Below, one piece after another: positions 10,961 through 23,584 of a stretch of DNA of 64,000 nt (position 1 is its first letter; each line of letters begins with the position of its first letter). Position numbers and translations under genes: made by a program. Source of the DNA: Prinsepia uniflora (Eukaryota; Streptophyta; Magnoliopsida; Rosales; Rosaceae); contig CM064873.1 in NCBI GenBank assembly GCA_032719365.1, positions 35,627,742 to 35,691,741 on the forward strand. Direction: 5' to 3'. The notes under the pieces are model-generated. The model did no database searches, was not told the origin of the DNA, and was given only the letters and a program-made list of their open reading frames with translations.

Positions 10961-13089
10961 AAGATTTCTAATTATGAGTACAATTAGATTAATATTAAGT
11001 ATTCTATCCGTAGAGCATTTCTAAGCCATTCAATTTGGACGAGATGAGGCTTAAAATGGTCTCCTGCCCTTCACATTTTGCTTCTAAGACCATTTCAGCA
11101 ATAAGCTCCTAAAGGACCATCTAAATGTAAATATAGGACACTAAATATTAGTTTTTAAATAAATAGTATATGGTTATATTTTACCATCTTCGGTAGTTGA
11201 GGGTTAAACTATATTTCGTTTAATATTTTATAACTATTTATATATCTTTTTGTTTAATGAATTAATAAATGCATTACCTTAACTAATTTTCAAATATGTG
11301 ACCAAATAAAAATATTTAATATAATGCATTTCGACTTACCACATTGGTTGCGAAGTTTATTCCAGTGCAAGGTGGTTCGATGCCTAACCTTGTATAATTT
11401 TTCTGAAACATTGGTCCAAAAAACCTTACCACATTAGTCGCAACCATAACTCATTTTTCTCACAAAATGGAAATGGAAAAAATTGAATCAAATTGTTCAT
11501 CATTTCGACTTGAAGGAGTTGGTTTGTTTAACATACATCTAACTAAATAATAAGTTGCTGACATGACATGTCAAAATTGAACTTAGAATAAAATCAAAAG
11601 AAAACTTATTAAAGTCCTTAAATACATGAAGAAGAAAGCGTAGAAATAAGCAACGCAAATATGATAACGCAAATATGATACCTACTTGTTCCACAGTCAC
11701 TTGATTAAAAGTAAGGTTCTTGGGTCGCAAATAGATCCCATTCTAAGTTGTTTAGCAGCAACTTCTAGTAGTGGCACACCTACTTTGAAGACAGCTAAAA
11801 TGCCTAATTTATTGGAAAAGCTCATCTAGGGTAGGACCGTGACACCAAGGTCCTAAGCTTGCAACTCTCCACTCATTCACACTAGTCACTACACTATAAC
11901 ATCACTGCATTCCACATTGAAGAGAACATCCCACCCAAATAAGGTTTCTAATTATGTGTACAATTAGATTAATATTAAATATTCTATCCGTAGAGCATTT
12001 CGAACCCACTCAATTTGGACGAGATAAGGCTTAAAATGGCCTCCTGCCCTTCACATTTTGCTTCTAAGACCATTTCTAGCAATAGGCACCTAAAGGACCA
12101 TCAAAATGTAAATTTATGATACTAAATTCTATCCGTAGAGCATTTCTAACCCACTCAATTTGGGCGAGATGAGGATTAAAATGGTCTCCGGCCCTTCACA
12201 TTCTACTTCTAAGACCATTTCAGCAATAGGCTCCTAAAGGACCATCTAAGCGTAAATTTAGGACACTAAATATTAGTTTTTTAATAAATAGTAAATGACT
12301 ATATTTTACCATCTCCAGTACTTGAGAATTATATATATTTCGTTTAATATTTTATAACGTTTTATGTATCTTTTTGTTTAATGACTTAATAAATACATTA
12401 TCTTAACTAGTTTTAAAATATGTGAACAAATAAATAAAAATTTCATATAAGATTTTTTTTTGTCATTTCTTGGCTCATGAAATTCAGATTTTTTTTATCA
12501 TTTATTTTAAAATAATAACTTTTGAAGTTTATTCCAGTGCAAGGTGGTTCGATGCCTAACCTTGTATAATTTTTCCAAAATATTGTTCCAAAAAACCTTA
12601 CAACATTAGTTGCAACAAGAACTCATTTTTCTCACAAAATGGAAAGGGAAAAAATTGAATCAAACTGTTTATCATTTCGACTTGAAGGAGTTGGTTTATC
12701 TAACATACATCTAACTAAATAATAAGCTGCTCACATGACAAGCCAAAATTAAACTTAGAATAGGCGCAAAACAAAACTTATTAAAGTTCTTGAATACATT
12801 AAGAAGAAGACGTAGAAAAGAACAACACAAATATGATGCCTACTTGTTCCACAATCACTTGATTAAAAGGAAGGTTGTTGGGCCGCAAACGGAACCCATT
12901 CTAAACTGTCTAGTAGAAACTTCTAATAGTGGCACACATACTTTGAAGGTAGCTAAAATACCTATTTACTATACCAGCTCATCTCGAGCAGGACCATGAC
13001 ACCAATGCCTTAAGCTTATAGCTCTGCATTCATTTGCACTAGTCACTACACTACAGCATCATTGCATTCCACATTGAAGAGAACATCCC
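10961..13089 (+). repeat. tandem duplication, two units of about 1 kb
   Basis: Unit 1 (10961-11940) and unit 2 (11941-13089) share the same order of blocks. They start with TTTCTAATTATG and TCTATCCGTAGAGCATTTC, pass through GTGCAAGGTGGTTCGATGCC, and end CACATTGAAGAGAACATCCC. Unit 2 is longer because it has its own 145-bp internal duplication (11982-12126 and 12127 onward). Substitutions and small indels show the duplication is not recent. No coding sequence is recognised. Confidence 0.85.
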
Positions 13090-13488
13090 TCAACCTCCCC
13101 CCTCCCTCACTTGCATGTCTGCTCCTTTGGACGCAAGCAGCCGAATGTCGACCCTAATTCGCTACGACACTTTTTGGGCACGAAAAAATTGATCATTTTT
13201 TGTCCAACTTAATTTCCAAAAAAAAAAAAAAAAACTCATCTCCTATAATAGTCTCAAAACATTTCAGGATATATGCACATTCGTGTCCACTTTTTGATTG
13301 AGGAATCCCCATGATACAAAGTTGAATGTAAACCACTTTTAAAGACTTGCTTCCAAAATCCATTAATCAAATTAGAGAATGTCTAGCCGCACCTTAAGGA
13401 GGAATTAAGTATTTCAGGTGTGGGGACACATCGTGGTATATTTATATAAAAAAATAAAATTAGAAAAGTAGAGATTACCTAGTAATTA
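13090..13488. other. intergenic, no gene seen
   Basis: Ordinary AT-rich sequence with an A-run near 13217-13234; it forms the left flank of the large TE block that starts at 13489. Confidence 0.4.
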
Positions 13489-14682
13489 TGACAGGACCCG
13501 TCCCTATTTTCCGGGAAAATCAGACCGATTTTGGTCCCGCCTAACAATTCTTACTAGATAAGGGATCTTATCGATTTTTTTTTTTACGTCTATAAGTTAT
13601 TAAAATAACCAAATTAAAGCCACTCTTGCGGGGTTACCGCCCACATCCAATCCATTAACCCTGTTAAGGAATAAGTTTGCCAATCTGATTTTAGCCCGTC
13701 CGTCCTTAATCGACCTTAGGTTCGTAATTATTATTTATGCGAATTGAAATGTCACACACAATCACAAACAAAATATTAAAACACAACCAAATACATCTTA
13801 TCTTGTTAAGTTATAACCTTGCTCAATATAAACCATGAGCAAGCGTAATTTATACGCATGAAGAAAATGGTTTGTATTATAGGAACATCATCTCATAACA
13901 TAGTAATTCTATTGATTCTCACTGTTGCATCATAGAATTCATATTGTTATCAACATAAGCATTTATCACACGTTACTATATCATGACGGTCATTAAGGGA
14001 ATGCCTAAATCAATCCATCATGATATATCTTCATCTTACCATACAAACATTTTATACCCAGCATTATTCCCATAAGTCTTTATTTTCAAGGAACTACTAT
14101 AAGATTCAATTGTGGTTCCTTGAGTCCAACTAGCAAATTAAGGTCTTATTTAGACACAATAATAAATTCAATCGTTTATAGAAATATTTATGTCCATAAA
14201 TCCTTAAGTAAACTCCTTATTTCCAATTCTTAATCCCTTTTATGTTTCATAAGGAACCATTCTTCAATAAATTAGTCCTTATCCCTTTAGTTTATTCCTC
14301 ACACTTTCTAACATCAATTCTAGAACTTAATTATGAAACTCATTATTAAAGTACTCAGTTGTTTAATATCCACAAATATTTTTCTAACCAAATAACATAA
14401 CATTATGACACCTAACTATTTCCATAACACCCATATATCAATTCTGTGTAGATTACCAATCCACAAAAGTTCCAAAAAAAAAAAATGTTTGTAACCTCTG
14501 CATAGATTTAATGCACCTTAAAATTATTTTTAAGTAACCCTTTATAACTTAACTTAACTTTATAACGGAAAGAAATTCAGATGAAGGTCAATTAACTCAA
14601 ATCTAATACCATGAAACCCAGAATAAAATCATAAACATTTTTCATATTGAAATCATCGTGAGGAAACGTCGGACGCGCCCCC
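13489..14682 (-). mobile_element. LTR-like repeat with a CCCGTCCC tail end, second subtype, partial
   Basis: It begins TGACAGGACCCGTCCC and continues TATTTTCCGGGAAAATC, a different subtype from the main family. The same first 24 bases recur at 42663, next to a degenerate tRNA-Met primer-binding site, which argues this subtype is a true LTR. No head end was found for this copy. It is AT-rich and non-coding. The Cassandra insertion at 14683 lies in or just beyond it. Confidence 0.5.
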
Positions 14683-14759
14683 TATCATGACTCGACCCAT
14701 CTAACACAATATTTTTTTGCTTTGGGCCTAAACCTCACGGTTTTGTTTTCGGGAGCTCA

Positions 14760-14850
14760 CGTGCAACTTCCCAATAGGTCACCATTATGAGATTGCACCA
14801 GCCTCAACTCGCTTAACTTTGGAGTTCTCAAGAAATCCAAAGCTAGTGAG
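14760..14850 (-). ncRNA. 5S rRNA-derived block in Cassandra left LTR
   Basis: On the minus strand GAACTCCAAAGTTAAGCG and GGTGACCTATTGGGAAGT match the plant 5S rRNA segments around the internal control region (box A, intermediate element, box C). It is an LTR component, not a functional 5S gene: the 3' third is lost and substitutions are frequent. Confidence 0.85.
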
Positions 14851-15185
14851 TTGCCAAAAGGCCTTGTGTTAGATAGATACGTGCCCACACATATAAGGTA
14901 CTTCACCTTTCCCTCCCCGAGCGATGTGGGATTGTTCACCGACCTTTCCTTTCCAAGCTCACAGGTCTTGCTCACTGTTATTGTTTCTCAAGCTCATGAG
15001 TCTTGCTCACTGTTCATGCTTCCAAGACCGGATCTTACAATCCACCCCCCTTGGGGCCCAGCGTCCTCACTGGCACACTTCCGGTCGGGGTCCGGCTCTA
15101 ATACCATTCTGTCACGACCCGACCCATCTAACACAATATTGTCTGCTTTGGGTCTAACCTTAACGGTTTTGTTTTCGGGTGCTCA

Positions 15186-15277
15186 CGTGCAACTTACCAG
15201 TAGGTCACCAATCATGGGATTGCACTAGCCTCAACTCGCTTAACTTTGGAGTTCCCAAGGAATCCAAAGCTAGTGAG
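15186..15277 (-). ncRNA. 5S rRNA-derived block in Cassandra right LTR
   Basis: The same block in the other LTR reads GAACTCCAAAGTTAAGCG and GGTGACCTACTGGTAAGT on the minus strand. Since the element is minus-oriented this is the 5' LTR, so any polymerase III start from the element would come from here. Confidence 0.85.
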
Positions 15278-15481
15278 CTCCCAAAAGGCCTTGTGTTAAA
15301 TAGATACATGCCTACATATATAAGGCACTTCACCTTTCCCTCCCCGAGCGATGTGGGATTGTTCACCGATCTTTCATTTCCAAGCTCACGGGTCTTGCTC
15401 ACCATTCTTGCTTCTCAAGCTCACGGGTCTTGCTCACCATTCTTACTTCTAAGACCGGGTCTTACACCCCCAAGCGCCACT

Positions 15482-17829
15482 TGACAGGACCCGTCCCAAA
15501 TCCCTCGGGATTAGCGTGGGACGTACTTGCTCCCGTCTGACACGAAGTGTCAGACTAGGGATACTTCCGTCTTTTGCCCAATTGGGACTATCAGAGTACG
15601 CAAGAATCAAAAGGAGGAATGTGATGTCTCGTCTCTGCTACAGCCCGCATCCGCGATCAACCTGAAGGACATTCAAAATACGAAAACTATGAGTGGACAA
15701 AACCAAAGTTTTATAAAAACATTTCATAAGAGACCTTTATGCCCTTCATTAAAAATATATGCATGCATTCGAAAACCATTTCTCAAACAAAGGACACTGG
15801 GCCTTGGCCCAAAATCATCTCAACGTACCTGAGACCTCAGCCCAAACCAAAACATGTGGGAACTCGTCCCAAATCCAGTTCATATGGGTCTCAGCCTAAA
15901 ACCAATACGCGTGGGTCTCAGCCCAACGTTGTCTCCGTGAAAACTCATACATATATACATATATAACCCATCCTAGGCACTTCCGAGAAGATGCCAACTC
16001 GGGGCACATAGCCCCTAGGGAACTTATCCCCGATATATGTCACGATTTCTATATATATATATAAGTATGCATACTACTCGGTATCTCACTCCGAGTCTAC
16101 TCCAAGGAATTCTCCATCTGGGAGGTTCTATCTTCGGATCCAGTCCGAGCATCTCTCTGGATCTGGTCCGGAACCACATCATAACTCCCACTTCTGGAAC
16201 GGGATCCCGATGGGGATACCCATTCTGGTCTGTGGATCGTGACTCTCCAGGTCGACGACTGGAGGAGACCAATCAATACGCTCGTAAGGAGGGTATATAC
16301 ATTCTAGTATATAAAACCATAAACGGGACTCACGCCCGATAACACAAAGCAACTGGGCCTCCAGCTCGAACTTAGGACTCAATAGGGCCTCTAGCCCGAT
16401 TTCACAATGAACTGGGCATCGAACCCGAACTCAAATCAACTGGGCATCGAGCTCGATATCTCAAGGTCAATCACGATTCTTATCATAGTGATGTGTGCAA
16501 CTATCAATTCAGGACCGCTATCAATCCTAGTATGTCGCCGTGAACACATCACTGCCGTGACCATCTCGAGACCATGGTGCACATGTCACCGATCTATCCT
16601 TTAAACCGTCAGCACTCCGAAGTCAAGCCTCCAGTGGCTGCTTGACCACGGGACGTGCATCGTGACCTCTCCAGAGGGAACACATCCTAATCCAGAGGTG
16701 AGCGTCACGTCGTCCGTCGCCGTGCACACAGCACCCGTCGTGACCATGACTCAGACCCATAGGTCATCAATAGGGCCTCATGCCTGAGTCAAACCAATTA
16801 CAAATGGATCTCATGCCCGATTTTACGTTTTCAAAACCATTTCATTAAAATCGAAGCACGTATAAAACTGAAAGCCTCGAAGTACGTGCCCATACATAAA
16901 CACACACACCAAATGCACTCAAGGCATCCCAAAACATATATTAAAACATTTATAAAATATTTATGCATGCATCGATTCATAAAATAAAGTTCACTCACAG
17001 ACCATCTGTGTTGCCTCGATACGCGCACCGTACGCCTTCCCGGGTCAATCATCGCCTTCAGGGTTCCTAAACCTGCCCAAATCACTTTAGAGGGTTACTA
17101 ACTACTTAATTAACCCCTCACTAAAGCCCCCTAATTTTTTGGGATTTTTAACTATTTTTAAACTCGCTCTAAAACCTTCGGATAACCCGAACTATATCGA
17201 GACGATGTCCGATCGACTCGAAACCAGTCCCAAAATGTTCGTTACATCGAATAGATGATTTCACATGTTGGAAACTTCCCCAAAAGCCTCACCACGCGCC
17301 GTCACATTCCGCTGGATGGCCCTGCGCGTGGGCCTCACGCGCCACTGCACAGTGGTCATCCATGTCCTCCAGCCGATCGGTCCGAACCGGCCGGTCTGGT
17401 TTTTCCTGCAACTGGACCGGCGACCGGTCTAGGATCCTACACGGTTCAATTTAAATCCTTTTCCTTCCTAATCGCTTTCCATCCTTCCTAATCCGATCCT
17501 AGGAACCTAACTATATAATTAAAACAACCTAAAACCCCCTAAAACCCATGAACTCAATTTGCCCCTCACGGTTCAACAATTCCAAAACCTCCCCAGGACT
17601 TCCTCAGCCGTGAACCACCACCAAAACCATCGGATTACCTTCCTAACAACCCATTAGGCCTATTCTAATCATCTAAAATGGTCCATAACGTTTAAAATTG
17701 AAAATGAAGGAAATCGGGAAAAAACCGATTACCTGCACAGGTTCTTCCTCCGCCGTCCACGGTGGTGTCGTCCTGGCTAGCCACCACCTCCTCCAGTCCT
17801 CATTTCATCCTCTTGGGTCTCAAATATGA
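15482..17829 (-). mobile_element. CCCGTCCC-family repeat, tail end and body, head end missing
   Basis: The copy begins with the tail TGACAGGACCCGTCCC at 15482 and continues with the family body: CTCCCGTCTGACA, ATGAGTGGAC near 15690, GCATGCATTCG, hairpin modules ('ggcctcagcccg' type), GTTCACTCACAG near 16992 and CCGGTC-rich sequence near 17385-17430. It ends abruptly at 17829, where an inverted-head foldback begins. The left flank (CCACT) has no partner, so the right boundary was lost. Non-coding. Confidence 0.65.
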
Positions 17830-18799
17830 TGTGACGACCCGTCCCTAATTAGCAGGATTAATTAAGGATTAATGACGGATTAGCCTTGCTAATCGGGGAT
17901 TAGACGAGGATTAACAGACGGCGATAATGTATAAGGGGTTGCTAACCCGTGAACGCCCTTCCAAAACATCTTAAGATCATCCTAGGGACCTAATAACCAC
18001 TTCCTAATCATACAAAAACAACTATAATGTATAAATTGAAAAATGGAAAGGATTGGGCCTAACCGTGAAATCTTCTCGGTTTATGGCTCCACCGTCCACG
18101 GTGGCGTGCCCTTGCCCTTGGCGTGCCCTTGGCCTCTTAGTCATGATCAAGGGAAGGGTTGGATTAGTTTAAGGGGGAGGGTGAGATCGGGTTTGTTTGG
18201 AATGAAGGAAGAAAAGTGATCGATGAAGGTGAAGGGTGAAATGCATGAAGGAAAAAGGTTGGCCAGTGGATGGGTGACACTTGTCACTCATCCATTGGTC
18301 CACTGACAATTTTCTGGGCCCCACTTAAGTCCAAAAGATCCTCGTCTCGTAATTCGTGCAATAGTACGTTCCGATTTCCGTGAACCGTAACTTCGCCGTC
18401 TAACGTCCGAATTTGACGTGCCGCCTGTCTACGGATTCGTATCATCCCAATCTACGTAATGGTCTTCGACCCTCGGCCATCAGATCTCTCGGATCAAAAG
18501 TCAACTATTGGCCCAAATTACTAAAATGCCCTCGAACTTCCGAACGTCATAACTTCTTCCTCGGACGTCGGAATCGAGCGTGCCACCTGTCTATGAACTC
18601 GTGACGTCACGAACTACGTCACAGTCATTGGCCAAAGTCCATTTGACCGCCGAAATGAAAAGTCAACAATTTGCCCAATCTAGGGGCAAAATCGTTATTT
18701 CGCCCAAACGTCCGCTAATCCTCGCCTAATCTCTGATTAGTCTTGCTAATCCGTAATTAATCCTTAATTAATACCGTTAATTCGGGACGGGTCGTCACA
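17830..18799. mobile_element. head-to-head foldback derivative of the CCCGTCCC family
   Basis: Both ends are family heads in inverted orientation: TGTGACGACCCGTCCC at 17830 and GGGACGGGTCGTCACA ending at 18799. The arms match for about 90 bp (17830-17922 against 18707-18799), and the inner part equals the head-proximal half of a minus-strand copy, including the conserved palindrome at 18268-18293. Flanking pentamers (TATGA and GATGG) do not match, so it may have formed in place by recombination. Confidence 0.6.
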
Positions 18800-19115
18800 G
18801 ATGGCCGATGATGTTTTTCATATGTTTGATTCTATGCATGCATGGTTTGCTAAATTGGAGGATAAATGATGTATTTTGATAAATGTTTTTAACTGATATT
18901 ATTTATGTCCACTCACACCTTTCCTGTTTTGATGACCCTCCAGGCCGTGGCACGACGTTCGGGGCTGATCGAAAGGCGGAGGCATGAGCGGAAATCAGTG
19001 CAGTTATCCTTGGTCTGACAAGTGCTGAAGGGTAGTTTTGAGACTTCAGTTGACTTGTCAGAGGGGAGCAGGACTGGGCACGGTTATCAATGTTTAGTTG
19101 GGACGGGTACTGTCA
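18800..19115 (+). mobile_element. isolated tail segment of a CCCGTCCC-family copy
   Basis: It contains ATGCATGCATGG, GTCCACTCACACCTTTCCTG, GACCCTCCAGGCCGTGGC and the terminal GGGACGGGTACTGTCA, i.e. the last 300 bp of a plus-strand copy. Its head was not found unless the inverted head at 17830 belongs to it; flanks do not support that pairing. Confidence 0.6.
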
Positions 19116-20130
19116 CAAAATCATAAATCCAATCATGTGGGCTACTACCCAAACCACGAAAACTGAAATACCATTTCATAAATCCAATAAATCTGAAATC
19201 CAAATACATAATCCAGTAAAGCTATGAATCATAATTCAATAAAATACAATTATATGTCAGGACCCATTGCAATCCCCCAGAGATTAACGAGGGACGCTCC
19301 TGATCCCGTCTGACACGGTGTGTCAGACTAGGGAAATTTTGAACCTTTAGCCCGAAGGCTTCTAGAGTACTCCAGGATTCGGAGGAGGTATGTAATATCC
19401 CGGTCTCTACTACAGTCCGCACCGTATTCAACCTGAAGAGCATTGAAAACAGAAAGACTGTGAGTGGACAAAAATAAAAGAGTTGATAAAACACATTTCA
19501 TAAAAGACATTTATGCCCTTCACTAAAAAGCATGCATGCATGGTAAAACCATTTCTCAAACCACATATGTTTAAACAACCACATCCATACGAGCTCCTGC
19601 CCAAAACCATTTACAGAAAACAATGACATAGTAAACATATGTGGGATCTCAGCCCAAATCCATTTATCATCATAAAACACAATTTCGCAAACCAATTGAA
19701 ATCATGTTTATCCATATATTTCATATAATTCCTGTCACAGTATCTACAGCTACGCACGTGCTACCCGGGGTCTCAAACTCAAGTCTCGCTAGGGTCCACC
19801 CAGGTCAATGTCCGTAGATCAATGACCCTCCTTGGAGGTTATAATCCAAAGCCTTTCTGAGCGTAAGGAACCCAACGGGGCGACTCCATTCAGTCAGTGC
19901 TCCGTGACTACTTCGGGGTCCACCCAGGCCAACGACCCTCCCCGGAGGAGACAATTCATATATATAAGGATGGTATACGAAAACCTTTTGAAATCATTCT
20001 TAAAACCTTTAAAGGGTTCATGCTGGTTCCCATAAACCGTCATGAGCCATAAAAACCTTTAAAGGGTTCATACTGGTTCCCATAAACCGTCATGAACCAT
20101 AAATCCATTTATGGGTCTCCGACCCATAAT

Positions 20131-20470
20131 CAAAATCTTAAAACATAACTGGGCCTTAAGCCCGAATCCACATACAAACTGGGCATCTGGCCCGAATCGT
20201 AGACCAACTGGGCCTCGTACCCGATTTCGTAAACTAAATGGGCCTCAGCCCCGATTTCGTAAACCAAATGGGACTCGTGCTCGATATGTAAGTGAACTGG
20301 GCCCCGAGCCCGATACGCAAACTAATTGGGCCTCGAGCCCGATACGTAAACCAACTGGGCCTCCAGCCCGATGCCTTGTTAAATCAAATGGACTTCAGGT
20401 CCGAGAGTTCGTAGCTAAAAGGGACTTCGAGTCCGAGGGTTTCCAAAATAAATGGGTCTCGAACCCGAGT
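20131..20470. repeat. array of short hairpin modules (GGGCCTCGAGCCCGA type)
   Basis: About eleven units of roughly 28 bp follow the plan 'aactGGGCCTcgAGCCCGAtacgtaaacc'. The capitals form an inverted repeat, and base changes on one arm are often matched on the other (for example GGACTTCAGGTCCGAG, GGGTCTCGAACCCGAG). Equivalent arrays sit at the same relative position in other family copies. Confidence 0.75.
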
Positions 20471-21644
20471 TTACCTTTTCAAATCCAAAACCATTTCATG
20501 AAATCATTTCCAAAACTATAAGTACGAAAAATCAGTATAAAATCGAAAACCTCGATTTACGTGTAAGCACGTAAATCGCCTCGAAATACGTGAAATCATA
20601 TAAATCAAAACCATCCAAATCAACCTCATAGAATCATATTCATAAACCATATAAAAAATTTATGCATCCATCACAGTTTAGAAATCAAGGTCCACTCACA
20701 GACCGTCTTTTGCTGCCTCCTCGATATGTGTTCCATAAGCTTACCCAGGCTAATCTGACATCTTTGGGTCATTCTGACCTATCCAAATCATACCCAAAGG
20801 TTACTACTAACCTATACAAGTCCATATTAAAAACCCTAAACTTTCCCAAAAGAGTCAACGTGTCCCGGACACAATTCCCGATGTGAAAAACCTTGATTTG
20901 ACCAACCTAATAATTTCCGATCAACCTGAAGCCACCGCCATTTGATCCGGATCGTTGAAACCTTTAAAATGACATTGGGGCCACCCAAAGTACTGTTCAC
21001 ATGTGCCCACACGCGCTGGTCAACGCGTTGAAAAGTCAACGCTGACGTTAACACAAACACCCCCTGACAGTGCTACGTGTCACGACCGGATTGACCCTCT
21101 ATCTGACATTGTCAGATCTGACATGCTGATGTCATCTTTGACATGATGACCTCATCAGTCATCCCTAACTTTGGTCGGGTTCTGAGATCGGGTCGCCGTG
21201 ACCCGCGGCTTGACCAGGTCGGTTCTCCGCCGTCCGACGACCAAAACACTTCCCGTTTGTTCCATTATGGAAATAGATATTTAAAGTGTAGGGATTGACT
21301 TCGTCGATCGTATGTGATTCTATGGACCAGGACGAGTCCAATGGACGTGGTTTCGAGGCACAGGATGGCCTGAGTCGACAGGGAGGACGGTTGGAAGCTG
21401 GGTTGCTGGTTTTTGGATCTCAGGTACGACTTCCATCATTGAGCCCAAAAAAAGAGTTCGATTGTTTACTTCTGAATTCCCACCGTCGTCGTCCCCGTCG
21501 TGCCCTCAATCCCTCAGGTAACACTCTCAATCCATCCTTCATGATAGTAGCTGGGGATAAGATGGGGTGGTGGTGGTGATGTGTGTTTTGTTTTGAAAGA
21601 AGAAATGGAAAATAGTGTCGCGGGGAGAGAGGGAAATTGAGTTA

Positions 21645-21665
21645 GATGATGATGATGATGATGAT
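21645..21665. repeat. (GAT)n microsatellite
   Basis: Seven trinucleotide units in the body of the outer family copy; no coding context. Confidence 0.7.
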
Positions 21666-21904
21666 AAGAAAAGAGAGAGAAGAAGTGGACGGTAGTGATG
21701 AGGGATTAGATAAAATGGATGGTTAGGATGAGAAGTTGGTGGGTTTAAATTATAAAATAATTAGAATAATATTATTTAATTATGATAGATCCACAAATTT
21801 GGGGTTTGAGCCAATTGGATGAGTGCACGGATTGAAAAATAACCGGAATCGACGATATATCGGTCGATATATCGTTTTTTCCGTCCACCGGCACGTAAGC
21901 GGTT

Positions 21905-21928
21905 GGGGGGGGGGGGGGGGGGGGGGGG
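21905..21928. repeat. G homopolymer (24 G) followed by further G runs
   Basis: A run of 24 G, then GGGGGG and GGG runs separated by AA, near the left end of the hAT. Potential G-quadruplex; length is prone to sequencing error. Confidence 0.7.
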
Positions 21929-22039
21929 AAGGGGGGAAGGGAGGTTTCCCGGCAAAATCGTCGAAATCGGAGGATATCGGAGGAAACCGACGGATATCGG
22001 AGATAATCCTCGATATTCAACGAAATTGACGATTTTGGA

Positions 22040-23584
22040 AGGCAAGAGCCAACCCACCGAATCTCCGTGTCTAATTCGATAGCCAGGAACCGAATTCACA
22101 TAAAACAAAAATGGAAAAAGATCGAAACACGGACGAACAGTTCTTGGGACGGAAACAAAAAATCAAAATTGAAAAAGGCCATTGATTCTATTCAATCAAA
22201 CATCAGTGTAGTAATTGTACAAACTTTAACAAATTTCCAAAAGACAATCATTCAGTGGGTCACGGCCTCACGGGCGAACAAAATTAGGGAAACAAGAAAC
22301 CACGGACTCACCAGTCTTTACCACCCCTTCGCTTTCTGGAATACCATAAATTGGGAGCAGCATCAAAGAAGAAAATGACCCCAACTCCTCTTTGGTCGAC
22401 GGCGAAGGACAGCTCACTCGAAGTCTAGAACAACCTCTGTAGTCTTCACCACACATCCAGACCACTCTTCAGTCTTCACCACCCTTCACTTTCTGTCGAC
22501 GGCGAAGAAAATCACCCAGTCGCCTTCACCCCGTTAGATTTTCCCCAATTTGCAAAATCGATCGGTCGCCCTCATTGTTGAGTAAAGAAATAAATGAAAC
22601 GAAAGGCGCGTTTGGTTTCATTTATTTTGATAACCCATTTTTTTAATTATTTACATATTTTATTAATTTATGTCATTAATAAAAACAAAATTTATTAATT
22701 ATTTACATATTTTATTAATTTTTTATTCTCCATATAATAAATTATATAATTTATTATTAATTTTGTTTTTTAACCCTAAATAGAAAAAAATGGATTAAGC
22801 CTTATTTTTTTTTTCAAAATTCATCATTTATTATTAAGTAAAGTAACATATGTTTTAGTAATGTATGTTTTAATTAAAAAATATGGCTTTATTCATATAT
22901 TTGGTCATATTTGTTTTAATTTAGAATATGTATTAAAATTATGAATTTATGTGTTTTTGTTCCTTAATTATGAATATGTATTAACAAAATGAGGCCATAA
23001 ACGTTTTTTTTTCCAAATTCAAAATGTATTATTACGTAATTCATATATTCCTTAATTATGAATGTATGTTTTAATATGAAATATGGGATAATTCATATAT
23101 TTGGTAATATTTGTTTTAATTTATAATATATGTTTTATTTTAGAATATATATTAAAATTATGACTATATATGATCTAATTGAAATAATTTTATTATTATT
23201 TGTATTTTTATTATTATTATTTGTCATTATCAAATTCTAATTAGTTTTCACATATTTGGTAATATATTTGGTAATCATTTATTATTAATAAATTTATCAT
23301 TTATTACTAAAATATGTTTTAGTAATGTATGTTTTAATATGAAATATGGTGTAATTCATATATTTGGTAATATTTGTTTTAATTTATAATATATGTTTTA
23401 TTTTAGAATATATATTAAAATTATGAATATATGTGTGTTTGCTCCTTAATTTTTTATCATCATCAAAGTCTAACTTAGAATATATGTTCTAATTGAAATA
23501 ATTTTATTATTATTTGTATTTTTATTATTATTATTTGTCATTATCAAATTCTAATTATTTTTCATGTAACTTAGATTTCATAAA
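22040..23584. other. non-coding left arm of the hAT, AT-rich
   Basis: Very AT-rich DNA with repeated blocks such as 'tatttggtaatatttgttttaatttata' (near 23098 and 23360). It precedes the transposase start codon and probably held the 5' leader and introns. No separate gene is seen. Confidence 0.5.

Larger units (their letters stand above)
14683..15466 (-). mobile_element. Cassandra TRIM retrotransposon (5S rRNA-bearing LTRs)
   Basis: Two 357-bp LTRs (14683-15039 and 15110-15466) flank only 70 bp of interior. The target duplication is CCCCC on both sides (14678-14682 and 15467-15471). Read on the minus strand, the interior holds TGGTATTAGAGCC beside the 5' LTR (a one-mismatch initiator-Met tRNA primer site) and a purine tract AAGGGGGGTGGA beside the 3' LTR. 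Each LTR carries a 5S rRNA-like block, the hallmark of Cassandra. The element is non-coding and depends on proteins supplied by other elements. By eye the LTRs are roughly 90% identical, so the insertion is not young. Confidence 0.93.

Noticed and set aside
14760..15277. 5S ribosomal RNA genes
   Set aside because: The two blocks are degenerate and sit inside equal LTRs with a primer site and target duplication: they are Cassandra LTR components.
15477..18804. 15482-18799 as one complete minus-strand copy
   Set aside because: Flanks CCACT and GATGG do not match, and an inverted head interrupts it at 17830.
17825..19120. 17830-19115 as one complete plus-strand family copy
   Set aside because: Flanking pentamers TATGA and CAAAA do not match and the middle is in the opposite orientation.
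19832..20521. protein-coding frames across the hairpin module array
   Set aside because: The repeated 'GPNPxTNWA'-like peptide simply translates the minisatellite.
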